Program-made: the position numbers and the translations under genes
In this document: one piece after another, positions 32,955-42,892 of the stretch
Layout: each line of letters starts with the position of its first letter
Position numbering within the stretch: position 1 is the first letter of the stretch
Assembly: GCF_003050835.1 (NCBI RefSeq)
Contig: NZ_QAOJ01000014.1
Coordinates: 62,001 to 126,000, forward strand
Source: Pseudomonas sp. GV071
Lineage (GTDB): Bacteria > Pseudomonadota > Gammaproteobacteria > Pseudomonadales > Pseudomonadaceae
Length of the DNA stretch: 64,000 nt
Reading direction: 5' to 3'
The notes under the pieces: model-generated
Told to the model about the DNA's origin: nothing
What the model saw: only the letters and a program-made list of their open reading frames with translations
The model's database searches: none

Positions 32955-35786
32955 ATGACCGACTACAAAGCCACGCTGAACCTTCCTGATACCGCCTTCC
33001 CAATGAAGGCCGGCCTGCCACAGCGCGAACCGCAGATTCTGCAGCGCTGGGACAGCATTGGCCTGTATCAGAAGCTGCGCGAGATTGGTAAGGATCGGCC
33101 CAAGTTCGTGCTGCACGACGGCCCGCCCTATGCCAACGGCAATATTCACATCGGTCACGCGGTAAACAAGATTCTCAAAGACATGATCGTGCGCTCGAAA
33201 ACCCTCTCCGGGTTCGACGCGCCGTACGTGCCGGGTTGGGACTGCCACGGCCTGCCGATCGAGCACAAGGTCGAAGTCACCCACGGCAAGAACCTGCCCG
33301 CGGATAAAACCCGCGAGCTGTGCCGCGCCTATGCCGCTGAACAGGTGGAAGGGCAGAAAGTTGAGTTCATCCGCCTGGGCGTGCTCGGCGACTGGGCCAA
33401 CCCCTACAAAACCATGGACTTTGCCAACGAAGCCGGCGAGATCCGCGCCCTGGCCGAAATGGTCAAAGGCGGTTTCGTGTTCAAAGGCCTGAAGCCGGTG
33501 AACTGGTGCTTCGACTGCGGCTCGGCCCTGGCGGAAGCGGAAGTCGAATACCAGGACAAGAAGTCCTCGACCATCGACGTCGCCTTCCCGATTGCCGACG
33601 AGGCCAAACTGGCCGCCGCTTTCGGCCTGCCGACGCTGAGCAAACCTGCTGCCATCGTGATCTGGACCACCACCCCGTGGACCATCCCGGCCAACCAGGC
33701 GCTCAACGTTCACCCGGAATTCACCTATGCCCTGGTCGACGTCGGCGACAAGCTGCTGATCCTCGCTGAAGAGCTGGTCGAAGCCTGCCTGACCCGTTAC
33801 GGCCTGCAAGGCTCGGTCATCGCCACCGCCCAAGGCGCGGCGCTGGACCTGATCAACTTCCGTCACCCGTTCTACGACCGCCTCTCGCCGGTATATCTGG
33901 CCGAGTACGTCGAGCTGGGCGCCGGTACCGGCGTGGTGCACTCGGCACCTGCCTACGGCGAGGACGACTTCGTCACCTGCAAGCGCTACGGCATGGTCAA
34001 CGACGACATCCTCACGCCGGTGCAGAGCAACGGCGTGTACGTCGAATCGCTGCCGTTCTTCGGCGGCCAGTTCATCTGGAAAGCCAACCCGGCCATCGTC
34101 GAGAAACTCAGCGAAGTCGGCGCGCTGATGCACACCGAAACCATCAGCCACAGCTACATGCACTGCTGGCGCCACAAGTCGCCGCTGATCTACCGCGCCA
34201 CTGCGCAGTGGTTCGTCGGCATGGACAAGCAGCCGAACACCGGCAACACCCTGCGTCAGCGCGCGGTGAAAGCCATCGAAGACACCCAGTTCGTCCCGGC
34301 CTGGGGCCAGGCGCGTCTGCACTCGATGATCGCCAACCGTCCGGACTGGTGCATCTCCCGTCAGCGCAACTGGGGTGTGCCGATTCCGTTCTTCCTCGAT
34401 AAAGCCACCGGTGAGCTGCACCCGCGCACCGTCGAGCTGATGGAAGAAGTGGCCAAGCGCGTTGAACAGGAAGGCATCGAAGCCTGGTTCAAGCTCGACG
34501 CCGCCGAGCTGCTCGGTGACGAAGCCGGCAACTACGACAAGATCAGCGACACCCTCGACGTCTGGTTCGACTCCGGCACCACCCACTGGCATGTGCTGCG
34601 TGGCTCGCACCCGATGGGCCACGAGTCCGGCCCACGCGCCGACCTGTACCTGGAAGGTTCCGACCAACACCGCGGCTGGTTCCACTCGTCCTTGCTGACC
34701 GGTTGCATGCTGGACGACCACGCGCCGTACCGCGAGCTGCTGACCCACGGCTTCACCGTGGACGAGAGCGGCCGCAAGATGTCGAAATCGCTGGGCAACG
34801 TCATCGCCCCGCAGAAGGTCAACGACACCCTGGGCGCCGACATCATGCGTCTGTGGGTTTCGGCCACCGACTACTCCGGCGAAATGGCGGTTTCCGAGCA
34901 GATTCTGCAGCGCAGCGCCGATGCCTATCGCCGCATCCGTAACACCGCGCGTTTCCTGCTTTCCAACCTCAGCGGCTTCAACCCGGCCACCGACTTGCTG
35001 CCAGCCGAAGACATGCTGGCCCTGGACCGTTGGGCGGTGGACCGTGCCTTGCTGCTGCAAAACGAACTGCAAGAGCACTACGGCGAATACCGCTTCTGGA
35101 ACGTCTACTCCAGGGTGCACAACTTCTGCGTGCAGGAGCTGGGCGGCTTCTACCTGGACATCATCAAAGACCGTCAGTACACCACCGCCAGCGACAGCCA
35201 GGCGCGTCGTTCCTGCCAAACCGCGTTGTTCCACATCGCCGAAGCGCTGGTGCGCTGGATCGCACCGATCCTCGCCTTCACCGCAGACGAGCTGTGGGAA
35301 TACCTGCCCGGCGAGCGCAACGAATCGGTAATGCTTAACACCTGGTACGAAGGCCTCACCGCCTTGCCGGAAGGCTTCGAGCTGGACCGCGCTTACTGGG
35401 ATCGCGTGATGGCCGTGAAAGTCGCGGTCAATAAAGAGATGGAAGTTCAGCGCGCGGCCAAGGCCATCGGTGGCAACCTGCAAGCCGAAGTCACCCTGTA
35501 CGCCGAAGACGCGCTGGTCAGCGACCTGAACAAGCTTAGCAACGAGCTGCGTTTCGTCCTGATCACCTCGACAGCTGCCGTTGCCCCGTTCGCCAGTGCG
35601 CCAGCTGATGCTGTGGTCACCGAAGTGGCCGGCCTGAAACTGAAAGTAGTGAAATCAGCCCACGCCAAGTGCGCGCGCTGCTGGCACTGCCGTGAAGACG
35701 TTGGTGTGAACCCGGAGCACCCGGAAATCTGCGGTCGCTGCGTCGACAACATCAGCGGTGCGGGCGAGGTTCGTCACTATGCCTAA
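32955..35786 (+). CDS. ileS: Isoleucyl-tRNA synthetase
   Basis: A 943-residue class I synthetase. Start ATG 32955 (MTDYKATLNLPDTAFPMKAG) is the conserved one. Visible are PYANGNIHIGH (HIGH motif, near residue 57), the editing domain with WTTTPWTIPANQA near residue 238, GRKMSKSLGN (KMSKS, near residue 606) and a C-terminal zinc site CARCWHC...CGRC. The stop overlaps lspA by 8 bp. Confidence 0.99.
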   Translation: MTDYKATLNLPDTAFPMKAGLPQREPQILQRWDSIGLYQKLREIGKDRPKFVLHDGPPYANGNIHIGHAVNKILKDMIVRSKTLSGFDAPYVPGWDCHGLPIEHKVEVTHGKNLPADKTRELCRAYAAEQVEGQKVEFIRLGVLGDWANPYKTMDFANEAGEIRALAEMVKGGFVFKGLKPVNWCFDCGSALAEAEVEYQDKKSSTIDVAFPIADEAKLAAAFGLPTLSKPAAIVIWTTTPWTIPANQALNVHPEFTYALVDVGDKLLILAEELVEACLTRYGLQGSVIATAQGAALDLINFRHPFYDRLSPVYLAEYVELGAGTGVVHSAPAYGEDDFVTCKRYGMVNDDILTPVQSNGVYVESLPFFGGQFIWKANPAIVEKLSEVGALMHTETISHSYMHCWRHKSPLIYRATAQWFVGMDKQPNTGNTLRQRAVKAIEDTQFVPAWGQARLHSMIANRPDWCISRQRNWGVPIPFFLDKATGELHPRTVELMEEVAKRVEQEGIEAWFKLDAAELLGDEAGNYDKISDTLDVWFDSGTTHWHVLRGSHPMGHESGPRADLYLEGSDQHRGWFHSSLLTGCMLDDHAPYRELLTHGFTVDESGRKMSKSLGNVIAPQKVNDTLGADIMRLWVSATDYSGEMAVSEQILQRSADAYRRIRNTARFLLSNLSGFNPATDLLPAEDMLALDRWAVDRALLLQNELQEHYGEYRFWNVYSRVHNFCVQELGGFYLDIIKDRQYTTASDSQARRSCQTALFHIAEALVRWIAPILAFTADELWEYLPGERNESVMLNTWYEGLTALPEGFELDRAYWDRVMAVKVAVNKEMEVQRAAKAIGGNLQAEVTLYAEDALVSDLNKLSNELRFVLITSTAAVAPFASAPADAVVTEVAGLKLKVVKSAHAKCARCWHCREDVGVNPEHPEICGRCVDNISGAGEVRHYA

Positions 35787-36285
35787 TGCTCGCTTTGGCC
35801 GACTGAGTCTGTTGTGGATAAGCCTGCTGGTGCTGATTGCCGATCAGGCCACCAAGCTCTACTTCGAAACCAACCTGAGCCTGTACCAGCAGATCGTGGT
35901 CATTCCCGACCTGTTCAGCTGGACCCTGGCCTACAACACCGGCGCCGCCTTCAGCTTCCTCGCCGACAGCTCCGGCTGGCAGCGCTGGCTGTTCGCCCTG
36001 ATCGCCATTGTCGTCAGCGCCACCTTGGTGGTCTGGCTCAAGCGCCTGAAGGCCGACGAAACCTGGCTGGCGATTGCCCTGGCACTGGTGCTCGGCGGCG
36101 CGCTGGGTAACCTGTACGACCGCATTGTGCTGGGCCACGTCATCGATTTTATCTTTGTCCACTGGAAAGACGTTTGGCGCTTTCCAGCCTTCAATATCGC
36201 CGACAGCGCCATCAGCGTGGGCGCGGTATTGCTGGCCCTGGACATGTTCAAAAGCAAGAAATCCGGAGAGCCCGCCCATGACTGA
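35779..36285 (+). CDS. lspA: Lipoprotein signal peptidase II
   Basis: Inner-membrane aspartyl protease that removes lipoprotein signal peptides, so it serves the several lipoproteins predicted in this window. The 168-residue product has four membrane segments and both catalytic-region motifs (YNTGAAFSFLAD and FNIADSAISVGA). ATG 35779 overlaps the ileS end. The coding end overlaps fkpB by 8 bp. Confidence 0.97.
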   Translation: MPNARFGRLSLLWISLLVLIADQATKLYFETNLSLYQQIVVIPDLFSWTLAYNTGAAFSFLADSSGWQRWLFALIAIVVSATLVVWLKRLKADETWLAIALALVLGGALGNLYDRIVLGHVIDFIFVHWKDVWRFPAFNIADSAISVGAVLLALDMFKSKKSGEPAHD

Positions 36286-36718
36286 AGACGTACGTATTGG
36301 CCCGGACAAGGAAGTAACCCTGCACTTCGCCCTGAACCTGGAAAACGGTGACGTGGTGGACAGCACCTTCGACAAGAAACCGGCCACCTTCAAAGTCGGC
36401 GACGGCAACCTGTTACCCGGTTTCGAAGCCGCCCTGTTCGGCCTCAAAGCCGGCGACAAACGCACCCTGCAAGTGGAACCGGAACATGGCTTCGGCCAAC
36501 CGAACCCGCAGAACGTGCAAGTGATGCCGCGCTCGCAGTTCGAAGGCATGGAGCTGTCCGAAGGCCTGCTGGTGATCTTCAACGACGCCGCCAACACCGA
36601 GCTGCCCGGCGTGGTCAAAGCCTTTGATGACAGCCAGGTCACCATCGACTTCAACCACCCGCTGGCCGGCAAAACCCTGAGCTTTCAGGTGGACATCATC
36701 GAGGTCAAACCGGCCTGA
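36278..36718 (+). CDS. fkpB: FKBP-type peptidyl-prolyl isomerase (SlpA/FkpB)
   Basis: A 146-residue SlyD-like prolyl isomerase: FALNLENGDVVDSTFDKKPA, GNLLPGFEAALFGLKAGDKR, and the insert-in-flap domain with PEHGFGQPNPQNVQ. It lacks SlyD's His-rich tail. ATG 36278 overlaps lspA. Conserved order ileS-lspA-fkpB-ispH supports the call. Confidence 0.95.
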   Translation: MTEDVRIGPDKEVTLHFALNLENGDVVDSTFDKKPATFKVGDGNLLPGFEAALFGLKAGDKRTLQVEPEHGFGQPNPQNVQVMPRSQFEGMELSEGLLVIFNDAANTELPGVVKAFDDSQVTIDFNHPLAGKTLSFQVDIIEVKPA

Positions 36719-36766
36719 TCGGCCGGTTGCCCTGCACCTGCCTTCGGGGCGGATGAGGACGAACGT

Positions 36767-37711
36767 ATGCAAATCAAACTCGCCAACCCCCGCGGTTTCT
36801 GCGCCGGTGTTGATCGCGCGATCGAAATCGTCAACCGCGCCCTGGAAGTGTTCGGTCCGCCGATCTACGTGCGCCACGAAGTGGTCCACAACAAATTCGT
36901 GGTCGAAGACCTGCGCGCCCGCGGCGCCATTTTCGTCGAAGAACTGGATCAGGTGCCCGACAACGTCATCGTCATCTTCAGCGCCCACGGCGTTTCCCAA
37001 GCCGTGCGCAAAGAAGCCGAAGCCCGTGGCCTGAAAGTCTTCGACGCCACCTGCCCGCTGGTGACCAAAGTGCACATCGAAGTCGCCCGCTACAGCCGCG
37101 ACGGCCGCGAATGCATCCTCATCGGCCACGCCGGCCACCCGGAAGTCGAAGGCACCATGGGCCAATACGACGCCAGCAACGGCGGCGCCATCTACCTGGT
37201 GGAAGACGAAACCGACGTTGCCAACCTGCAAGTACGCAACCCGGAATCCCTGGCCTTCGTCACCCAGACCACCCTGTCCATGGACGACACCAGCCGCGTC
37301 ATCGACGCCCTGCGCAGCCGTTTCCCCAGCATTGGCGGCCCACGCAAAGACGACATCTGCTACGCCACCCAGAATCGCCAGGACGCCGTCAAACAGCTGG
37401 CCAGCGAGAGCGATGTGGTGTTGGTGGTCGGTAGCCCGAACAGCTCCAACTCCAATCGTTTGCGCGAACTCTCCGAGCGGTTGGGTACTCCGGCTTACCT
37501 GATTGATGGTGCTGAGGACCTGCAGCAGGGATGGTTTGCAGGCGCGGCGCGTATCGGCATCACAGCAGGGGCTTCGGCGCCGGAAGTGTTGGTGCTGGGC
37601 GTGGTGCAGAAGCTCAGAGAGTGGGGCGCTACCGGTGCTGAAGAGCTGGATGGGCGGCCGGAGAATGTGACGTTTTCGATGCCTAAGGAATTGCGGGTTA
37701 AGGCGATTTGA
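36767..37711 (+). CDS. ispH: 4-hydroxy-3-methylbut-2-enyl diphosphate reductase
   Basis: Last enzyme of the non-mevalonate isoprenoid pathway, an iron-sulfur protein producing IPP and DMAPP. The three cluster cysteines are visible in RGFCAGVDRA (residue 12), DATCPLVTK (about 96) and DDICYATQNR (about 198). Substrate histidines lie in RHEVVHN and GHAGHPEVEG. 314 residues, usual length. Confidence 0.98.
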   Translation: MQIKLANPRGFCAGVDRAIEIVNRALEVFGPPIYVRHEVVHNKFVVEDLRARGAIFVEELDQVPDNVIVIFSAHGVSQAVRKEAEARGLKVFDATCPLVTKVHIEVARYSRDGRECILIGHAGHPEVEGTMGQYDASNGGAIYLVEDETDVANLQVRNPESLAFVTQTTLSMDDTSRVIDALRSRFPSIGGPRKDDICYATQNRQDAVKQLASESDVVLVVGSPNSSNSNRLRELSERLGTPAYLIDGAEDLQQGWFAGAARIGITAGASAPEVLVLGVVQKLREWGATGAEELDGRPENVTFSMPKELRVKAI

Positions 37712-37740
37712 GGCGGTAGCGTTAAATCTACTGGATATAA

Positions 37741-37770
37741 AAAAGGCCACTTCGATGAAGTGGCCTTTTT
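37741..37770. terminator. Bidirectional terminator between ispH and pilE
   Basis: A 9-bp perfect stem (GGCCACTTC with GAAGTGGCC) flanked by A and T runs serves both convergent genes. Confidence 0.9.
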
Positions 37771-37785
37771 GTTTTTAGCTGCTGG

Positions 37786-38202
37786 TTACTTGAAGCAATC
37801 GGCGGCTGGGGTGGTGGTGACGGACGTGCCTTTGGTGCCGGCCTGGTTGATGGTCAGATTGCCGCATTTAGCGTCGGTTCGCGCTGGCGTTACCGTCAAG
37901 GTATAGGCGCTGGTTCCAGCCGCCACATTGCTGATTGATAGCGTATACAGCTTGTTCGGCGACTGGTCGCTAGCTAGGCCCAGTTTCGCCGAGGTGTCGG
38001 CATAGGCGTTGTTCTGCGCAAAGTAGCGCTCCTGACGAGCCGCCGCATCGTTGAGCAGTGCCTGCCCTTCGGTGCGGTTGCTGCGCATCACGTACTCCTG
38101 ATAGTTGGGATAGACGATGGCCGCGAGGATGCCGATTACCGTTACCACGAGCATCAACTCGACCAGGGTATAGCCCTGCATAGTGCGTGCGTTCTTGATC
38201 AT
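37786..38202 (-). CDS. pilE: Type IV minor pilin PilE
   Basis: A 138-residue prepilin with short leader and the class III cleavage site QG/YTLVELMLVVTVIGILAAIVYPNYQEYV. Position +1 is Tyr rather than the common Phe; Glu+5 is present. The C-terminal half has two cysteines (CGNL and DCFK) that can close the D-loop. Last gene of the minor pilin operon; its ATG overlaps the pilY1 stop. PilD at the right edge of the window would process it. Confidence 0.93.
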   Translation of the reverse strand: MIKNARTMQGYTLVELMLVVTVIGILAAIVYPNYQEYVMRSNRTEGQALLNDAAARQERYFAQNNAYADTSAKLGLASDQSPNKLYTLSISNVAAGTSAYTLTVTPARTDAKCGNLTINQAGTKGTSVTTTPAADCFK

Positions 38203-41200
38203 TCCAATGTTTCTCGCTCTGGGATAGCGCGCCAGCTTTGACGCCCGGAAGAGGTTGGGCCAGCACTGTACTTCATGCCGCCGCCCTGGCTAGGCGCAGT
38301 ATAGATATCGCCGTTGTTGGTGGTGAAGCCACCGGAGCCTGGTTTCTTGTAGCTCGACACCACAGTGCTCACACCATTGCTGCTGTAGCTGTCGTTGTCG
38401 TCGATGGTCTTGCTGTTATCCAAGTCGAACACGTTGAACTTGGTGCGGCCGCCGGTATTCGGATCAAGCCCGTACAGCCATGAGTCGACGCCTTCCTTAC
38501 AAGGGTCAGAGTTCGGGGTGAGGGTGTTGAGCAACAGTGTCTGGCCGCGAGCAGCCATTGAGTTGATCACCATTTCGCCGCTGTAGGTTGGGGTACTGCC
38601 AACCACTTTCAGGTCCAGCGCCCAGCCCCATTTATCCACATCGGCATCGGTCGTGCCGGTTGCGTCGGTGCGATACCACTGAACGGTGTTGGCGCTGACG
38701 ATGCGAATGCCCTCAACACCAACGTTGGCGGTGAAGGGATTAGCGGGCTGTTCCTCAATGGTCTGAGTTTGCAGGTCGGTGCGTACAGGTGGCGATTTGG
38801 TCGAAGTGGACTGCCCTTTGGTTTTCCGGTCCCAGATCCCGTAAAGGGTCATGGCGCGCGACGAGTCAACGGTGCCGTCCTCTGTCTCAAAGTACTTACC
38901 GGTACCGAAAATCACCAGATAGCCCAATGTGCTCGGATGGCGAACCAGGCTTGGTGCAGCGGTAATGGCCTGAGCGGTTGCGGTGTTGGTCGCCCGCGAG
39001 TCAGTAGCCTTGTACAGGGGGCTTCCACCATAAGAGACCGCAAAATGGTTGGGGTCGATATTGCCTAGGAAGCCCGGGCCGCGTTTGAATGGATCAGGTG
39101 AGGCGGGCGTAGAGCTGGTGGTGACGAGATCAAAGCGCCACATGTTGCCCTGCAGGTCGCCGCCGTAGGCATAGTCGGCAACACCGTCACTGTTGTTATC
39201 GGCCAGGCGCAGGCTGGACAGACCGTTAGCTTTAGTCACATCTCCGGTCACCACAAGTTCGCGTTCCAGCTCGCCGGTAGCGATGTCGAAAATCATCAGC
39301 GAGGCGTTGTCGGCGGTAGAGCTGGCTTGGTTGCCATAGCCGTTGCCGGTCACCACGGCCCAGTCGCCGGTGTGCAATCTGGCGATTACCGGCTGTGGGA
39401 AGGTGTAACCCAAGTTGCTCAGGCCCGTGTCGGAAAAGCTCTTTTCCCACAGCAGGGTGATGGCATCAGGATCCGTCACATCCAGAGCAAACAACGAACG
39501 ACCACCGGCCCGCAGGGTGCCGACCAGCACGGTGTGCCAAGCGTTGTCGAAGTAGACATCGCTGACGGTGGGTGTGCCATCGACGAAGTATTGGTGATTG
39601 GCACCGGCATAACTTTGTGCAGGCAGTTTGTAGAGGTTTTGAATCACCGCCGAAGGAACAAACGCAAAGCGCTCTTCACCGGTGTTGGCGTCAAAACCAT
39701 GCAGCATGCCGTCGTTGGCGCCGACATAAACCATCGGACGGCGTGGGGAAGCCAGCTCCATGGAAAGTTTTTCTGCGCGGTTGTCGGCCTTGAACTGGGC
39801 GTAGGAGTTATCGCCGCTCACGCCCTCAATGGCATCGGCCAGATAAGGTACGAATTTCGGCGTGGCAACAATGACAGGCGAGGAGTTGATGATGTCGCCC
39901 AGAACCGTGCTACGAATTCTGAAGCTACCGGAGGTGCTGCCCTCGGCACTTTGATCGCCGCGAATGTAAGCCAGGCGCGCCGCGCCTTTGGTGTCGGTGG
40001 GCGTATTGGTCAGATCGTTATCTTTGTTCAGCAGCGCTTTCTGTGCGTCGCTGAGGTTGTCCCAGGTGAATTCGGCAAGCGAACCCGTGCTGCCGACCAT
40101 CTGGATGTTGCGGGTGGAGGCCGTTTTGCTGCGCAGAGCGGTTTTCGCGTTCCAGGTTTCAGTACGAGTGCCGTTGGTGTCGATACCGAACTTGGTCAGG
40201 TTGCCGCTCCAGTCCTCACTATTCAGTTGGGTTTCGTACACTTCGCGGGTGAGGGTGTCTTCAACCACCGAAGCGGTTACACCGGGTGCGCCCGCCGAAG
40301 TCGTGCGGTTACTGATTCGGCTGATGATCTGGTTGAACGCAGACACGACAGTGTCCGGGCTGTCGGCACTGAAGAACTCACCACGGGAGTTGATTGCGGT
40401 GTGCCACAAGTCGTAGACGTTGTTGGACTTATTTTCCCCTGCCTCTGGCCATTTAGTACCAGAAACCAAGGCTTCATATCCTGCTCCGCCGTGGGTATCA
40501 CCGGTCCACGGAATGCCTGCAACAGTCAACGAGGAGCTCAATCCCAGGCCGATTGTATAGGTGGTCAGATGCTGCCAAGTGGCCGGATCGTTTTTCGGGT
40601 TCCAATACTGCGCCGCCGCATTACTGGCGTTAGGAGCCAGGATTACAGGTTTTACATCGTCATCAAGAGTGCTCGCATCGGTAGCCCAGTAGTGAAACGC
40701 TAGGTCTGCAAGTGTTGTTAATTCCTTCGTCCCGCTCTTCGTCAGATCAAAAAATGGATGTTGGAGAGCGTACGCAGTGCCGTCCGGTAATGTGGATGCC
40801 GCCCCATCTGTCTTGAGGCTGTCAGGGAATGCTTCGGGGGTACTGTTCCACATGCCATCCGTCATCATGATTTGATAGTTGGCTCGGCATGAGTATTTGG
40901 GGGTTTGTACCGTAGCGCCGACTCCTCCGGTGTTGGTGAGCGGGTTGGGGTTGGCGGCCCAAGCAGGACTGTCGGTGGCGGAAAGCATGCTGCCGGCTCG
41001 AATCATTGCCTCGAGCAAGAACGTGGAGGAGGTAAAGGTAACGTTCGGTAGCCAGTTGAAGAAGTTACCAACATGGTTGCTGGTGAACTTTCTCAGGTAG
41101 TTAGTGCCGCATAGTGCGTCGGTCGAGTCGAACGTTTTGCAACCACCAAGAGTTTGCCAGGTTACCCGGATGGAGCGAGGTAGTCCTGTAAATGCGATGT

Positions 41201-42296
41201 TGGCAGCAGTCAGCGTTGTGAGAGCACGGTTGCGGTAGAACGAATACCAACGAGCAAAGTTCGCTCGCTCGTCGGTTCCTGCGGCTGCATCGTCGGAACG
41301 GGCAATACCCGAGCTGCTGCTGACAAACACCAAGCGATAGCAGTTGTCGTTGGTAGTGGCAGGCGCAGTACAGCTACTCAGGCTGGTGTCGTATACGTAA
41401 TAGTAAGCTGGGACTGCTTTTTTCGTTAAGTCAGCGCGAGCAACTGTAGTAGTCGTGCTCGTTGTAACTGTTTTAGTCGAACCAACGGTGTAGTCGTTGC
41501 TACTACGAGCGCATGTAAAACCTGAGTAGGCTGTCGTTGTGGTTGTTACGGCTGTAGTCGTGAGGGTCGGTGTCGGAGTGTTAGTTTGGATAACGGTATT
41601 CGACGTAGACGAACTTGTCGTCGTCATAGTTGCTGAGCATCCGCCACTGGTTCGCGTTACGCGATATGCAAGCCCGCTAACCGTTAGATCAAAGGTGCCT
41701 GTTTTGTTAGAGTTGCCGGGACCCGAAAGGTTGGTAGTCGTGGTAGGGCCTGCAGTAGTCGTTGAGTTTGACACCGCCAGGAAGTCGGCGGTCGGGTTCT
41801 CAGCATAGCGTTGGTTGGTGCTATTAAAGCCGTAGTTGGCGTTGGTGACTGTAGGTAAGGAGGATTTAGGGTCATAAGTCCAACTAACCCTGTAGTCATT
41901 ACTTAGGTTTAAAGAACCTTTGGAAGTATCGATTCCGTTGCTATAGGCAGCAGTAAAACTAGTGGTGTACTGGCTGGCGGCGCGAGCCCCGTCAGCGTTG
42001 TATTTCACTGGTAGAAGGTAGGTGACTGCTGGGTTGTAATACATCGGGTTCGATGTAGAAGACTTAGCTCTCCGAGTAGCGCTGTTAGCACTATAACTAT
42101 CTGGTGTAAACGCCCATCGCATACTGCCGGAGTCATCCAGCGTAAAAATCAAGTTGGGGGCAACACTTTCCGAAAGAATCAACGGCTTCTGCGCCGGATC
42201 CAGCAAAGTGGCCTGTGCCTGTTGCACTCCACTCATAAAGAACAATGAGGCCAATAGGCTGGCGGTGGTTTTACCGTAAAAACGAGCCGTTTTCAT
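38199..42296 (-). CDS. pilY1: Type IV pilus tip adhesin PilY1
   Basis: A 1365-residue exported protein (signal peptide to about residue 29). It has a von Willebrand A-like metal site DDSGSM at residues 54-59, and a C-terminal PilC-type beta-propeller domain with an EF-hand-like calcium loop DNNSDGVAD near residue 1033. Residues 177-288 are strongly Thr/Ser-rich and uncoded by any recognisable domain; this helps make it about 200 residues longer than the P. aeruginosa protein as I recall it. It primes pilus assembly with the minor pilins and has adhesive and surface-sensing roles. No separate pilY2 is seen. Confidence 0.95.
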   Translation of the reverse strand: MKTARFYGKTTASLLASLFFMSGVQQAQATLLDPAQKPLILSESVAPNLIFTLDDSGSMRWAFTPDSYSANSATRRAKSSTSNPMYYNPAVTYLLPVKYNADGARAASQYTTSFTAAYSNGIDTSKGSLNLSNDYRVSWTYDPKSSLPTVTNANYGFNSTNQRYAENPTADFLAVSNSTTTAGPTTTTNLSGPGNSNKTGTFDLTVSGLAYRVTRTSGGCSATMTTTSSSTSNTVIQTNTPTPTLTTTAVTTTTTAYSGFTCARSSNDYTVGSTKTVTTSTTTTVARADLTKKAVPAYYYVYDTSLSSCTAPATTNDNCYRLVFVSSSSGIARSDDAAAGTDERANFARWYSFYRNRALTTLTAANIAFTGLPRSIRVTWQTLGGCKTFDSTDALCGTNYLRKFTSNHVGNFFNWLPNVTFTSSTFLLEAMIRAGSMLSATDSPAWAANPNPLTNTGGVGATVQTPKYSCRANYQIMMTDGMWNSTPEAFPDSLKTDGAASTLPDGTAYALQHPFFDLTKSGTKELTTLADLAFHYWATDASTLDDDVKPVILAPNASNAAAQYWNPKNDPATWQHLTTYTIGLGLSSSLTVAGIPWTGDTHGGAGYEALVSGTKWPEAGENKSNNVYDLWHTAINSRGEFFSADSPDTVVSAFNQIISRISNRTTSAGAPGVTASVVEDTLTREVYETQLNSEDWSGNLTKFGIDTNGTRTETWNAKTALRSKTASTRNIQMVGSTGSLAEFTWDNLSDAQKALLNKDNDLTNTPTDTKGAARLAYIRGDQSAEGSTSGSFRIRSTVLGDIINSSPVIVATPKFVPYLADAIEGVSGDNSYAQFKADNRAEKLSMELASPRRPMVYVGANDGMLHGFDANTGEERFAFVPSAVIQNLYKLPAQSYAGANHQYFVDGTPTVSDVYFDNAWHTVLVGTLRAGGRSLFALDVTDPDAITLLWEKSFSDTGLSNLGYTFPQPVIARLHTGDWAVVTGNGYGNQASSTADNASLMIFDIATGELERELVVTGDVTKANGLSSLRLADNNSDGVADYAYGGDLQGNMWRFDLVTTSSTPASPDPFKRGPGFLGNIDPNHFAVSYGGSPLYKATDSRATNTATAQAITAAPSLVRHPSTLGYLVIFGTGKYFETEDGTVDSSRAMTLYGIWDRKTKGQSTSTKSPPVRTDLQTQTIEEQPANPFTANVGVEGIRIVSANTVQWYRTDATGTTDADVDKWGWALDLKVVGSTPTYSGEMVINSMAARGQTLLLNTLTPNSDPCKEGVDSWLYGLDPNTGGRTKFNVFDLDNSKTIDDNDSYSSNGVSTVVSSYKKPGSGGFTTNNGDIYTAPSQGGGMKYSAGPTSSGRQSWRAIPERETLE

Positions 42297-42298
42297 GG

Positions 42299-42892
42299 TC
42301 AGTTCCCGTTATCAAATAGTTTTGCAGTAGTCGAACGCAGGTAGGTTGCGTTGTTGCTGTTGTCGTTTACCGCTTGGCTATTAACTTCGTAGCGGAAGGT
42401 GGCGGTGCCACCGAGCATGCTGCCGTACTCTGGGTTTTCGGCTTCGCCATCTTGGCCGCCTGACGGCGCAGGTTTGGCATACCAGTTGATCGAGGTATTC
42501 GGGTTGGTGGTCGTGTCGTTCGCCGGGTGGTAAGGGCGGGATTTGCCCTCGGTACCAAACATCAACTCATAGGTGTATTCGCCATCGGTGAGCGCCAGCA
42601 GGCAAGGCGCAGGGCGATCTCCGGAGGCTGCCGCTTCGCAGTCGGTGGTTGGGTCGAGCGGCAATGTGCCGGCAATGATGCTGGTCTCGCCGTCTCTCAA
42701 GCCGGTCTCAGCGCTGTTGAACAGTTTCTGCTGTTCGGTGTAGTTACCGGTAATGCGCGATTCCAGGGTTACCTCGCGCGTGCTCGACAGCGCCAACAAG
42801 GTAATAACCAGCAACACGATTAAGGCAATAAAAAGCGATGCACCTTTTTGCCCGGCAGGAAGCTTGATGTGATGAGGTGTAAAAGTTTTCAT
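42299..42892 (-). CDS. pilX: Type IV minor pilin-like PilX
   Basis: A 197-residue prepilin-like protein: GASLFIALIVLLVITLLALSS follows a 16-residue leader. As in other PilX proteins the +5 glutamate is absent from the cleavage segment. Its start overlaps the pilW stop (ATGA). Role: part of the priming complex with PilV, PilW, PilY1 and FimU. Confidence 0.92.
   Translation of the reverse strand: MKTFTPHHIKLPAGQKGASLFIALIVLLVITLLALSSTREVTLESRITGNYTEQQKLFNSAETGLRDGETSIIAGTLPLDPTTDCEAAASGDRPAPCLLALTDGEYTYELMFGTEGKSRPYHPANDTTTNPNTSINWYAKPAPSGGQDGEAENPEYGSMLGGTATFRYEVNSQAVNDNSNNATYLRSTTAKLFDNGN

Noticed and set aside
32937..35483. 848-codon open frame opposite ileS
   Set aside because: ileS on the plus strand has full motifs and conserved flanks; the antisense product is a codon-bias artefact.
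38623..38645. A TTATCCACA match in pilY1 as a DnaA box
   Set aside because: It is a lone match inside coding sequence, without the flanking 19-bp context of the two intergenic copies.
39327..40703. Plus-strand 458-codon frame inside pilY1
   Set aside because: PilY1 is clearly coded on the minus strand across the whole span; the opposite frame shows no start context or domain.
41433..41768. Could the repetitive T/G-rich DNA be a CRISPR array
   Set aside because: There are no regular spacers or constant repeats; it is coding sequence for a Thr/Ser-rich stretch in frame with pilY1.
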